Positions 52,447-60,699 of a DNA stretch of 64,000 bases are shown one piece after another. The stretch covers positions 4,354,507-4,418,506 of the forward strand of contig NZ_CP024081.1 in the NCBI RefSeq assembly GCF_003033885.1, in the 5' to 3' direction. The DNA comes from Pseudomonas rhizophila (GTDB taxonomy: Bacteria; Pseudomonadota; Gammaproteobacteria; Pseudomonadales; Pseudomonadaceae). The notes beneath the pieces were generated by a model. The model saw only the letters and a list, made by a program, of their open reading frames with translations. It made no database searches and was not told the origin of the DNA. The first letter of the stretch is position 1, and each line of letters opens with the position of its first letter. Both the position numbers and the translations under genes were made by a program.

Positions 52447-54150
52447 TCACACCGGTTGCTTCACCTTCCGATGCACCCATCGTGCTTCGCTTTGCAGCTC
52501 CAGGACCTGCCAATGGAAGCGCTCAAGCGAAGCATTGTGGCCGACGCTGATCAGGATCGTTTCTGGCAGCGTCTCTTTGAGCAGTTGATAGCAGCGCGCC
52601 TCGTTGGTTGAATCCAGTGCCGAACTGCTCTCGTCGAGGAACAGCACCGTCGGGCGGGCCAGCAGGGCCCTGACGAACGCACAGCGTTGCTGTTCGCCGA
52701 CGCTGAGGGTCTGCGCCCAGTCCCGCTCTTGCTCCAACAGATCGCTCAGGTGCTGCAGGCCAACTTGCTCCATGGCCTGGCGCAGCGCGGCATCTTCTTC
52801 GCGACGGGGTGGGTTGGGGTACCACAGCGCTTCACGCAGACTGCCCAACGGCAGGTAGGGTTTCTGCGCAAGCGTCAGGGCACGCTCACGGTCATAACAG
52901 CTTGAGCCGCGAGCGTGATGCCAAAGCCCGGTAATCGTGCGGATCAGCGTTGATTTGCCGTAGCCGGACGGCGCGCGGATCATCAGGCTGTCACCGGGCT
53001 TGAGCGACAGATTGAAGTCTTTGAACAACGGCCGGCCGTTCGGCAGCCAGATGTCCAGGTCCTTGATATCGAGACCGTGGGCCTGTTGTTCGAGCCTGAC
53101 CTGGGACTTGACCTCAACGTTATCCAGGCGCTCCTGGAAGCCGATCAAGCGGTCAATCACCGACTTCCATTCCGACAGCTCCGGGAACACGCTCACCAGG
53201 TAGGCGATGGCGGCGTGCACTTCGCCGAAGGCCGCGCTTATCTGTGTCAGGCGGCCGAGGGGAAAGGCGCCGGCAAAGAACTGTGGCGCCATGATGAACA
53301 TCGGGATGACCGTCGCGCTGCGCAAGTAGAAGGTCGAGTAGCCCATGATCAGCTTCTGTTTTTTCACCAGCGCCCAGAAGTTTTCCAGCGCCGCCTCCAG
53401 GCGGTGGTTGAAGCGTTCGTTCTCTACGACTTCGCCGCGGTATTGCGCTACCGAGTCAGCGTTCTCCCGCAGGCGGATGAGCGAGAAACGAAAATCCGCT
53501 TCACGTCGCTGCTGCATGAAATTCAGGCTGGGCAGCGCGCGTCCCAGCCAGAAGGCCAGGCCGGTGCCCAGGAGCGCATACACCAGGGCGATCCACACCA
53601 GCAGTCCCGGAATGATGATGGACTGGTCGTTGAACGGCACGCTGACCAGGCTTGAGGCCTGCCAGAGGATATGCAGGAAGGAAAACAGCGACACCACCGA
53701 AGTCAACAGGCCCAGGCTCAATTTGAGCGACTTGACGATGAACAGGTCGATGTCTTCGGCGATCCGCTGATCGGGGTTGTCGACCTCGGTTTCTGTCAGC
53801 TTCAGCTTCTGGTAGCGCTGGCTGTCCAGCCATTGATCAAGCATGTTGCGGGTCGCCCAGCGCCGCCAGCGGATGGTCAGCTTCTGCTGGAAGTGGAACG
53901 CGCCCACGGTGAAGGCGGCCGTGCCGATCTGCAGCAGGATGAACTGCAGGCTGCCGATCAGGAAACCGTGGTAGTCCAGGGCCTGCAAGGCATTATAGAA
54001 ATGCAGGTTCCAGAAGTTGGTGAGGATGTTGACCCCGACCAGGCACAGGGTCATCAGCACGGTGGCCAACAGCAGCAACAGGGCCGGGTACTTTTCCTCG
54101 GATGCCCAGAAAGGCCGCGCGAGACGCCAGAAATTGCGGAGTGTGTGCAT
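52447..54150 (-). CDS. SbmA/BacA-type ABC transporter, permease fused to ATPase
   Basis: This is a 567-residue protein. The N-terminal membrane domain (about 20-345) has six helices and the SbmA/BacA features NLHFYNALQALDYHGFL, RWATRNMLDQWLDSQRYQKL and NPDQRIAEDIDLF. The C-terminal ATPase (about 365-560) has the P-loop GYGKST (APSGYGKSTLIRTITGLW), signature LSVGEQQRCAFVRALLARP and Walker B VLFLDESSSALD. It resembles YddA. Next to the siderophore genes it may move siderophore or peptide, but such genes also occur without them. It is divergent from fhuF across a Fur-like site. Confidence 0.9.
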   Translation of the reverse strand: MHTLRNFWRLARPFWASEEKYPALLLLLATVLMTLCLVGVNILTNFWNLHFYNALQALDYHGFLIGSLQFILLQIGTAAFTVGAFHFQQKLTIRWRRWATRNMLDQWLDSQRYQKLKLTETEVDNPDQRIAEDIDLFIVKSLKLSLGLLTSVVSLFSFLHILWQASSLVSVPFNDQSIIIPGLLVWIALVYALLGTGLAFWLGRALPSLNFMQQRREADFRFSLIRLRENADSVAQYRGEVVENERFNHRLEAALENFWALVKKQKLIMGYSTFYLRSATVIPMFIMAPQFFAGAFPLGRLTQISAAFGEVHAAIAYLVSVFPELSEWKSVIDRLIGFQERLDNVEVKSQVRLEQQAHGLDIKDLDIWLPNGRPLFKDFNLSLKPGDSLMIRAPSGYGKSTLIRTITGLWHHARGSSCYDRERALTLAQKPYLPLGSLREALWYPNPPRREEDAALRQAMEQVGLQHLSDLLEQERDWAQTLSVGEQQRCAFVRALLARPTVLFLDESSSALDSTNEARCYQLLKETLPETILISVGHNASLERFHWQVLELQSEARWVHRKVKQPV

Positions 54151-54215
54151 GTGGTCTTGGTGAGCCTGGTCGCTAACGACGTTGAGTTTGCAGGGGAGGG
54201 AGGATAGGATCAGCC

Positions 54216-54234
54216 AATGCTAATCGTTTGCATT
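54216..54234. promoter_or_regulatory. Possible Fur box between the ABC and fhuF genes
   Basis: The 19-base site has AATGC..GCATT arms around a TAATCGTTT centre and matches the Pseudomonas Fur pattern moderately well. It sits in the divergent promoter gap between the SbmA-type ABC gene and fhuF, where iron control is expected. The match is weaker than that at 26299. Confidence 0.5.
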
Positions 54235-54349
54235 AATTAGGGAAAGCCACGGGAGCCCCGTTATCGAATTTCCAGAATGGCTTAACCAGGCCTGGCCGCC
54301 GATACAGCGGGTCATTCGGCAGGAACCTGGTGATCAGCCTGCCATCGCG

Positions 54350-55033
54350 TTGAGCCAGCTTGCCGACCCTGGCGTACTGCAACCCTTGCTGACCCGGTTT
54401 GCCTTGCGTTACCCAGGGGTGAACCGCGCCGCCGTGGTTTCGCAGTGGTCGATGAACTACATGAGTATCGTCCTGCCGGCCACCCTGGCCTGTGTGCTGA
54501 CGCGTCGCTGCGCGATCGAGTTCTGGGGCGAGGACGCATTGCTGTTGCACGACGACGGCCAACCTGCGGCGCTGGGCCTGGCCGCCGGACTGTCAGCCTT
54601 GGACGCGGATGGCCGTGCGGTGTACTGGTCGCGGTTGATCCACGAGCACCTGGCGCCGCTGTTCAGCACATTGGCCACCGCCGGTGGCCTGGCCCCGAAA
54701 ATATTGTGGGGCAACTTCGTTGCTATCTGGGACGGTGCCTTTGCCAGAATGGACCCTGACCTGTCCAAAGACGGTTTTGCCGAGGCGCACCAGTGGCTGG
54801 AGCAGGTCACGGTGAACAACGGACGCTTGAAGCTGCGAGGCCTGCAACGCATGGTCGAATCACCGGCGCCGCAGATTTGCCCGTGCTTGCCATTGCGCCG
54901 GCATTGTTGCCTGCATTACCAACTGCACGAGCCGGTCGAAGGCCAACCGCCGGTGCTCTGCGAATCCTGCCCCAAGCTGCACCGTCTGCCGCTGGCGGAG
55001 CAGGTGAGCTATTTGCATTACATCTATGAGTAG
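54350..55033 (+). CDS. fhuF: FhuF-family siderophore-iron reductase
   Basis: The FhuF [2Fe-2S] reductase has the signature C-terminal Cys cluster: HCCLHYQL (Cys-Cys), then CESC ten residues on (Cys-x2-Cys), preceded by another CPC. The earlier region (VVSQWSMNYMSIVLPATLA, RCAIEFWGEDALLL) is also typical. It reduces ferric siderophore in the cytoplasm to release iron. The TTG at 54350 gives 227 residues, but homologous-looking sequence (EFPEWLNQAWPPIQRVI) continues upstream to about 54224 with no ATG, GTG or TTG. The true start may be a rare codon near 54236 or the N-terminus may have changed. Confidence 0.85.
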   Translation: MSQLADPGVLQPLLTRFALRYPGVNRAAVVSQWSMNYMSIVLPATLACVLTRRCAIEFWGEDALLLHDDGQPAALGLAAGLSALDADGRAVYWSRLIHEHLAPLFSTLATAGGLAPKILWGNFVAIWDGAFARMDPDLSKDGFAEAHQWLEQVTVNNGRLKLRGLQRMVESPAPQICPCLPLRRHCCLHYQLHEPVEGQPPVLCESCPKLHRLPLAEQVSYLHYIYE

Positions 55034-55086
55034 GGTTGGGCGCGCGTTCAATCCTTACCCCACTGGTTTCTGGCACAGCAAGTCCT

Positions 55087-55172
55087 TGTGGGAGCGAGCC
55101 TGCTCGCGATAGCGGCGGGTCAGCTTGCATCAATGCTGAATAGTCGACTTCATCGCGAGCAAGCTCACACAC
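55087..55172. repeat. REP doublet in inverted orientation
   Basis: TGTGGGAGCGAGCCTGCTCG at 55087 begins a 24-base REP that folds on itself. A second copy in reverse orientation (ATCGCGAGCAAGCTC) lies at about 55152-55172, 41 bases on. The pair sits between convergent genes fhuF and the exporter gene, the usual place for Pseudomonas REP doublets, which are moved by RAYT transposases and can end transcription. Confidence 0.85.
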
Positions 55173-55211
55173 ATTTGGGTTGGGGGTTGCCCTGGAGTTG
55201 TGGGCGCATTC

Positions 55212-56861
55212 TCAAGTGGACAGCATTTGCGCCAGGGGCACGGCGTCAGCCTGGGGAGCGACTTCACTGAGCTTGCCATGTTCGATGCGGATCAGCCGGT
55301 CGGCCAGGCCGAAGTAGGCGTCGTCGTGGGAGATGACGATCAGTAGTTTGCCGCGTTCGCGCAGGTCCGGCAGGATCCGGGTGTAGAAGAAGTGCTTGAA
55401 CACCGGGTCCTGGTCGGCCGCCCATTCGTCGAACAGGTAGCAGGGGCGATCATCCAGGTACGCACTGAGCAGCGCCAGGCGCTTGCGTTGCCCGGTGGAC
55501 AACGCCAGCGTCGTCAGTTTGCCGTCCTCGATTTGCACCTTGTGGTCCAGCTGCAGGTGCACCAGGTAGTCCTGTGCCTGTTTCACCAGGTGCGGATCGT
55601 CGCCATCGAACAGGTTTTCGAACAGGCAGAAGTCGGTGAAGATCGCTGAGAAGTGCTGTCGGTAATGGTGATTGTCATTGCTCGAGGACACTTGTTCGTC
55701 GAGCATGACGTCGCCGCTTTCCGGCCGGTACAGCCCTGTCAGCAACAGCGCCAGGGTGGTCTTGCCGCTGCCGTTGCCGCCGGTGATGAACACCACTTCG
55801 CCGGCATTGAGGGTGAGGTTGATGGGGCCCAGGGTGAAGTGACCGTCCTCGCGCTCGCGGTAGTAAGTGTGGGTGACCTGGCGGCACACCAGGCTGCGAA
55901 CCTGGGTCGGCGAGATCGTCTCGACGGTTTCGTCGGCGGTTTGCATCTCGCCTTCCAGGGCGCGGATCTTGTTCAGGGCCACGCTGGCCCGACCGAGGGT
56001 CGGCAAGGCGTGCATCAGCTCCGACAACGGCGTGATCATGTAGAGGATCGCCAGGATATAGCCGGTGACCAGGCTCGCGCTCAGGTCGATGAAATGCGGC
56101 GCGGCGAACAGCACCACACCGATCAGCATGTAGAACACCGCATTGCCCCAGTTCAGGACCAGGGCGTAGATGCTCATGCCCCGTACAAAATCGCGGCGGT
56201 ATTGCTGGCTCACCGGTATCAGCAGGCGGGTGAAGAAGTGCTGCCGGCGCGGATGGTTGAGTTGCAGTTCCTTGCTGCCATCGGTGAGCAGGCGGTACTG
56301 ATTGAACAACTGGTCCTTGAGCTCGCGAGCACGGGAGATCGAGGTCAGCGCCCGACGTTGCGGCCAGTGAAAGCTCAGGCTGCCCAGGACGATCAGCAGC
56401 AGCGTCAGGCCGAGCAATGGCATGCTGAGCCAACCCAGGTAGCCGAGGCACGCGGCGATGATCCCGACGTTGACCAGCAGGATCGGCACCAACTCCACCG
56501 CCTGGCTGATGGTCTGCGTATCGTCGGTGAGCATCGCCAGCAGGCGATGCTTGCCCAGGCGCTGCAATTGCGCGTAGGGCGTGTCGATCAGCTTGGCGCT
56601 CAGGTGCAGGCGCATGTCGTTGACCGCAGCCTGGCCCAGGCGCAACAGGCTGATGTCGGAGATGATCCGCGACACCGCGACCAACACCACCAGGCCAGCG
56701 AAGAGCAGGCCATCCACCGGGCGCAGCTTGTCGAACACCTCCAGGCTGTGGTTGATGTTGGCGATCAGGCCGGCAGCCGCGAGGCCGCAGATCAACCCCG
56801 TCAGGGTCGCCACCAGCAGTGCGCGCCAGGAGCGTTTAGCCATGAGTAACAACAGATCCAT
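55212..56861 (-). CDS. Cyclic-peptide/siderophore exporter, ABC type (PvdE/SyrD-like)
   Basis: This 549-residue protein starts at 56861 (MDLLLLMAKRSWRALLVATL), one base after the NRPS stop and behind GGAG. The membrane domain (about 1-330) has six helices and DIDTQ-like elements (MLTDDTQTISQAVELVPILL). The ATPase domain has P-loop TGGNGSGKTTLALLLTGLY, signature LSTGQRKRLALLSAYL and Walker B CYLFDEWAADQDP. This is the cyclic peptide exporter family of PvdE, which carries siderophore precursors to the periplasm. Co-transcription with the NRPS genes suggests it exports their product. Confidence 0.93.
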   Translation of the reverse strand: MDLLLLMAKRSWRALLVATLTGLICGLAAAGLIANINHSLEVFDKLRPVDGLLFAGLVVLVAVSRIISDISLLRLGQAAVNDMRLHLSAKLIDTPYAQLQRLGKHRLLAMLTDDTQTISQAVELVPILLVNVGIIAACLGYLGWLSMPLLGLTLLLIVLGSLSFHWPQRRALTSISRARELKDQLFNQYRLLTDGSKELQLNHPRRQHFFTRLLIPVSQQYRRDFVRGMSIYALVLNWGNAVFYMLIGVVLFAAPHFIDLSASLVTGYILAILYMITPLSELMHALPTLGRASVALNKIRALEGEMQTADETVETISPTQVRSLVCRQVTHTYYREREDGHFTLGPINLTLNAGEVVFITGGNGSGKTTLALLLTGLYRPESGDVMLDEQVSSSNDNHHYRQHFSAIFTDFCLFENLFDGDDPHLVKQAQDYLVHLQLDHKVQIEDGKLTTLALSTGQRKRLALLSAYLDDRPCYLFDEWAADQDPVFKHFFYTRILPDLRERGKLLIVISHDDAYFGLADRLIRIEHGKLSEVAPQADAVPLAQMLST

Positions 56862-56862
56862 T

Positions 56863-59800
56863 TCAAACCGCTCCGTGTGTAGCAATGGCCGTGAGACGCG
56901 CCGCCAATTGTTCGTGCAAGGCGCGTTGCTCAAGGATGGTCAGGTGTTGCGCCGTGATGACCTCGCGGGTCAACGGCCCGCTGCTCAGGTCTTCCCAATG
57001 CGGGTCGGCGAAGTCGGCCTGGGCCAGGGTGTCGCTGGCCCACCAGACTTGCACCGGGCAGCTTAGCCGGGCAGGCTTGAAGGTCGCCAGCAGATGCTGC
57101 GTGTGCTGCTGGTAGCGCAGCCGCGTTTGCAAATGCTCCCAACTGTCGCCATCGAGTTGCAGGCCTTGCTGGCGTGCCCACTGCACCAGCTCCGGCAGGC
57201 GTGCCGCTGGGGGCAGGGCGTCCAGTTGCTCCAGCAATGCGGCCATGATCGGTGGCGGCAACCGGCGCATCACGCTCTGGCTGTCCGGTGTCAGCGCTTG
57301 GGAGGCTGACTCCAGCAGCGCCTCGACACTGTCTTCTGGCGCTTGATGCTGGTACTGCGAGTCGATGATACCGAGAAACGCCACTGCTTGGCCCTGGCTT
57401 TCCAGGCGCGCGGCCGCAGCAATCGCCAGCAGACCACCAAGGGAGAAGCCCAGCAGGTGGTACGGCCCCTGGGGTTGCTGTTGGCGCAGGTGCTCGACAT
57501 AGAGCGCGGCGAGGCTCTCGATATCGCCGCCCAGCGTTGTGCTGTCGTCGCTCAGGTACGCCGCCTGCAAGCCCCACAGATGCCAGGCCGACAGCGGCGC
57601 CAGCAGCGTGCGGTAATCCTGCACGTGGCCGGTGGAGGGGTGGAAGCAGAACAGGTTGGCGGCTTCGACAGCGCTTGGCGCCGACAACCGCACCAGCGGC
57701 GAGAGTTTGAGTTCGGCCTGCACCAATGCTGCAAATGCCGAGACGCTCGGGGCGTTGAACACCGCATTGACCGTCACTGGTGCCGACAGCGCGGTCTGCA
57801 GGCGACTGGCAAGCGTCACCGCCGCCAGGGAATGGCCGCCCAGCTCGAAGAAATCATCGTCGATGCCCACTCGCTCCAGGCCCAGCACCTGTGCCCAGAC
57901 CTCGGCGAGCAAGGCTTCCAGCGGCGTGCGTGGCAAGGCACTGCCGACCGTGTCGAGGACTTTGTCAGCCCATTGCTGCAGGGTCTTGCGGTCGAGCTTG
58001 CCGTTGCCCATCAGGGGCAAGGCTTCGACGATCCGCAGGGTGGGCAGCATGTAGTCCGGCAAGCAATCCTGGGCCTGGCCATGCAGCCTGGCGACTGTGG
58101 TCGAATGCCCGGGCGCCAGGGTCATGAAGGCGAACAGTTGGTGGCCGAGCTCGCCGCGAGGGATGCATTCCACCGCGGCCTGGGCCACACCGGGAAGGCT
58201 GGTCAACTGCGCCTGGATCTCGTCGAGTTCCACGCGGAACCCACGGATTTTCACCTGACGGTCGGCCCGCCCGGTGATCTCCAGGCTGCCGTCATGGCGA
58301 TAGCGGGCCATGTCGCCGGTGCGATAGAGGCGTTCGCCCGGCCGATGTGCCAGCTCGATAAAACGTCCGGCGCTTTGTTGCGTGTCCAGATACCCGCGGG
58401 CCAGTTGCGGGCCGGCGATATACAGCTCGGCGCTTTGCCCTGGGGCGGCCAACGCTTGCTGCTCGTCGAGCAGGTACAGGCGCATGCCGTCGAGGCGGTC
58501 GCTGAGGGGCAGGCGACGATAATCTACGCTCGGATCGGCTTTGTGCATCACCACCCCAACGGTGGTTTCGGTCGGGCCGTAATGGTTGAAGACCGTTAGC
58601 GCCGGAGCAAGGCTGCGAATGCTTTGCAGCAGGCGCCGCGAGCAGCTTTCGCCACCGAGAACCAATTGCTTGCGCGGCAACACGGCAGCGCTTTGGGCAT
58701 GAATCAACCAGGCGTCGAGCAACGACGGCACGATCTTCAGGTGATCGATCGGGTACTGCGCCTGCCAGGCTGCCCAGGCCTGGGCGTCCATGGCCGTTTC
58801 CTTGTCCAGCAGGTGCAATTCGCCGCCGCTGAGCAGGGCCGGGAACAGCAACGTGTAGCCCAGGTCGGCCGCCAGTGAGGTGACCACTGCACTGTGTTCG
58901 CCTGCGGCCAGTTGCAAGCGCCGGGATACGCTGGCGACATAACTGGCCAGCTGTTGGTGCTCGACGATGACGCCTTTGGGTGTACCGGTGCTGCCGGAAG
59001 TGAACAGCACGTAGGCCGCGTCCTGTCCTTGGATCTCGACGTTGGTTGCAGTCGTTGGCGCTTGCTGCCAGGCCGCTTCCTCGCGCAGGTCGAGGCTGCC
59101 GATGCCCGGCAACGCAGGGGCGCTGCCGGCCGAGCCGCTGAGTATGAAGGTCGGCTGGGCTTGTTGCAGGATCGCCAGCGAGCGTTGTGCCGGCTGATGC
59201 ACATCCAGGGGAACGAACGCCGCGCCGCTCTTGAGCACGGCGAGCATGGCCAGGACCATCTGTGCCGAGCGATCCAGGTACAGCGCCACGCGATCTTCGC
59301 GACCCACGCCCTGGGCGCGCAGGAAATGCGCCAGTTGGTTACTGCGGGCCTGCAGTTGGGCATAGCTCAACTGCCCATTGGGGTCGCGCAGGGCCAAATA
59401 TTCGGGAAACTGCGCGGCACATTCATCGAAACTCGCCGGCACGCTGGTAAACGGCAGTGCCGCAGCGTCGGATGGCGCCTGCAGGGCGGTCAGCGTTGCG
59501 GTAAAACTCGGCGCCTGCACTGACAGTTCGGCCAGGGGCTTGCCTGGGTTGGCCAGGGCATCGAGCAGCAGCGATTGGAGTTGCTCCAGCAGGACCAGGG
59601 CGGCCTGTTCGCTATAGCGGCCCGGCAGGTGGCAGAGGTTCAGGCGATAGCCGCCAGCGGTCGTTTCGGCCACCAACAGCAGCTCCATACCGGCGGGGAT
59701 GGCCTGTGCGTCCAGCACCGTGAGCGTCGACGCCATGCTGCCCAAGGTGTCGAGTCGATCGGGCAACTGCCCACCCCACTGGAAGCCGTACTGCAAAGTG

Positions 59801-60699
59801 TCGGCCGGCAGTGCAGCGCTGACGCCGCAGTATTCCTGCCATTCGGTGGCTTGCTCGCAGAGCACCTGCAGGTTCGCCAGCGCCTGGGCAAACTGGCTGT
59901 CCGCCGCCGCTTGCCAGCGCAGGGGCAAGGGCTTGGCGAACAATCCCCAGCAATCGGCGAGTTCTTCATAGTCGTCGCGGCAATCGTGGACCCAGTTCAA
60001 GGTCAGTGCCGGGCTGTCGCCGCTGCTCAGGCGCTGCAACAGCACGCCCCAGGCCGTCATCAGCACTTGTTCGGGCGATGCGTCGTGACGTTGGCAAAAG
60101 CTGTCCAGGGCCATGCTCAACTGTGGGTTGGCGCTCAAGCGAGTGGTCACCGGGGCGTCGGAGCGGTCGCTGCGAACCTCACGGTAGAGCAACTCGCTGG
60201 CGGCCGCTTCGTCCAAGGCTTGGCTGGCCCAGAAACGCCGGCCAGGCTCGGCGTCTTCATCGGCCTGCAATTCGTAGAGCCAGGCGCTGTACTGGGTATA
60301 GGTCATCGCCTCGTCATCCACCGATGGCGCCTCTATCGAGCCCAATGCCTGCGCCAGGCGCAGCAAGGTCCCGCGATCCGCGCTCAGCGCCGGCAGTTGC
60401 AGCGTGACCCGCTGCCGATCGCCGTCGAGCGCTTGCACCTCGACGCTGATGGCGTCCGTGGCCGTGACCGTGGATTCAACCACTTGCAAGGGCATCAGCA
60501 AACCTGGCTCTGGCCGTACCCGCAGGCGCAGGGCCTCGTGACACACGCTCAGGGCGGCGAGTCGTTGGTGAAGACGCTCCAGGGCCAACGGGCCTTTTAT
60601 TTCCAGTTCCAGGCGCGCCGCTGGCAATCCCGCCAACCACTGGCTGCGTTGTTGGGGCGAGAGGGCGAAGGCTTCTTCGCGAGTTTCAAAGGCGCTCAT
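56863..60699 (-). CDS. Terminal NRPS module: degenerate C/interface-A(Asp)-T-TE
   Basis: This is a 1278-residue protein whose ATG overlaps the upstream stop (ATGA). An N-terminal condensation-like domain (about 10-400) keeps LSPQQRSQWLAG and HEALRLRV, but the HHxxxDG place reads ALSADRGT, so it cannot condense. The A domain (about 440-900) includes LFTSGSTGTPKGVIVEHQQL, FNHYGPTETTVGVV and YRTGDMARYRHDGSLEITGR. Its specificity residues, aligned to GrsA, read D-L-T-K-V-G-H-V-G-K, the Asp code. The carrier domain is DDDFFELGGHSLAAVTLASR (about 970). The TE (about 1030-1275) has GFSLGG as nucleophile elbow. The exporter gene follows by one base. Confidence 0.92.
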   Translation of the reverse strand: MSAFETREEAFALSPQQRSQWLAGLPAARLELEIKGPLALERLHQRLAALSVCHEALRLRVRPEPGLLMPLQVVESTVTATDAISVEVQALDGDRQRVTLQLPALSADRGTLLRLAQALGSIEAPSVDDEAMTYTQYSAWLYELQADEDAEPGRRFWASQALDEAAASELLYREVRSDRSDAPVTTRLSANPQLSMALDSFCQRHDASPEQVLMTAWGVLLQRLSSGDSPALTLNWVHDCRDDYEELADCWGLFAKPLPLRWQAAADSQFAQALANLQVLCEQATEWQEYCGVSAALPADTLQYGFQWGGQLPDRLDTLGSMASTLTVLDAQAIPAGMELLLVAETTAGGYRLNLCHLPGRYSEQAALVLLEQLQSLLLDALANPGKPLAELSVQAPSFTATLTALQAPSDAAALPFTSVPASFDECAAQFPEYLALRDPNGQLSYAQLQARSNQLAHFLRAQGVGREDRVALYLDRSAQMVLAMLAVLKSGAAFVPLDVHQPAQRSLAILQQAQPTFILSGSAGSAPALPGIGSLDLREEAAWQQAPTTATNVEIQGQDAAYVLFTSGSTGTPKGVIVEHQQLASYVASVSRRLQLAAGEHSAVVTSLAADLGYTLLFPALLSGGELHLLDKETAMDAQAWAAWQAQYPIDHLKIVPSLLDAWLIHAQSAAVLPRKQLVLGGESCSRRLLQSIRSLAPALTVFNHYGPTETTVGVVMHKADPSVDYRRLPLSDRLDGMRLYLLDEQQALAAPGQSAELYIAGPQLARGYLDTQQSAGRFIELAHRPGERLYRTGDMARYRHDGSLEITGRADRQVKIRGFRVELDEIQAQLTSLPGVAQAAVECIPRGELGHQLFAFMTLAPGHSTTVARLHGQAQDCLPDYMLPTLRIVEALPLMGNGKLDRKTLQQWADKVLDTVGSALPRTPLEALLAEVWAQVLGLERVGIDDDFFELGGHSLAAVTLASRLQTALSAPVTVNAVFNAPSVSAFAALVQAELKLSPLVRLSAPSAVEAANLFCFHPSTGHVQDYRTLLAPLSAWHLWGLQAAYLSDDSTTLGGDIESLAALYVEHLRQQQPQGPYHLLGFSLGGLLAIAAAARLESQGQAVAFLGIIDSQYQHQAPEDSVEALLESASQALTPDSQSVMRRLPPPIMAALLEQLDALPPAARLPELVQWARQQGLQLDGDSWEHLQTRLRYQQHTQHLLATFKPARLSCPVQVWWASDTLAQADFADPHWEDLSSGPLTREVITAQHLTILEQRALHEQLAARLTAIATHGAV

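Noticed and set aside
55653..56849. Plus-strand open frame of 398 codons
   Set aside because: Antisense to the cyclic-peptide exporter; Gln-rich shadow without recognisable domains.
57343..58599. Plus-strand open frame of 418 codons
   Set aside because: Antisense to the A, T and TE domains of the terminal NRPS.
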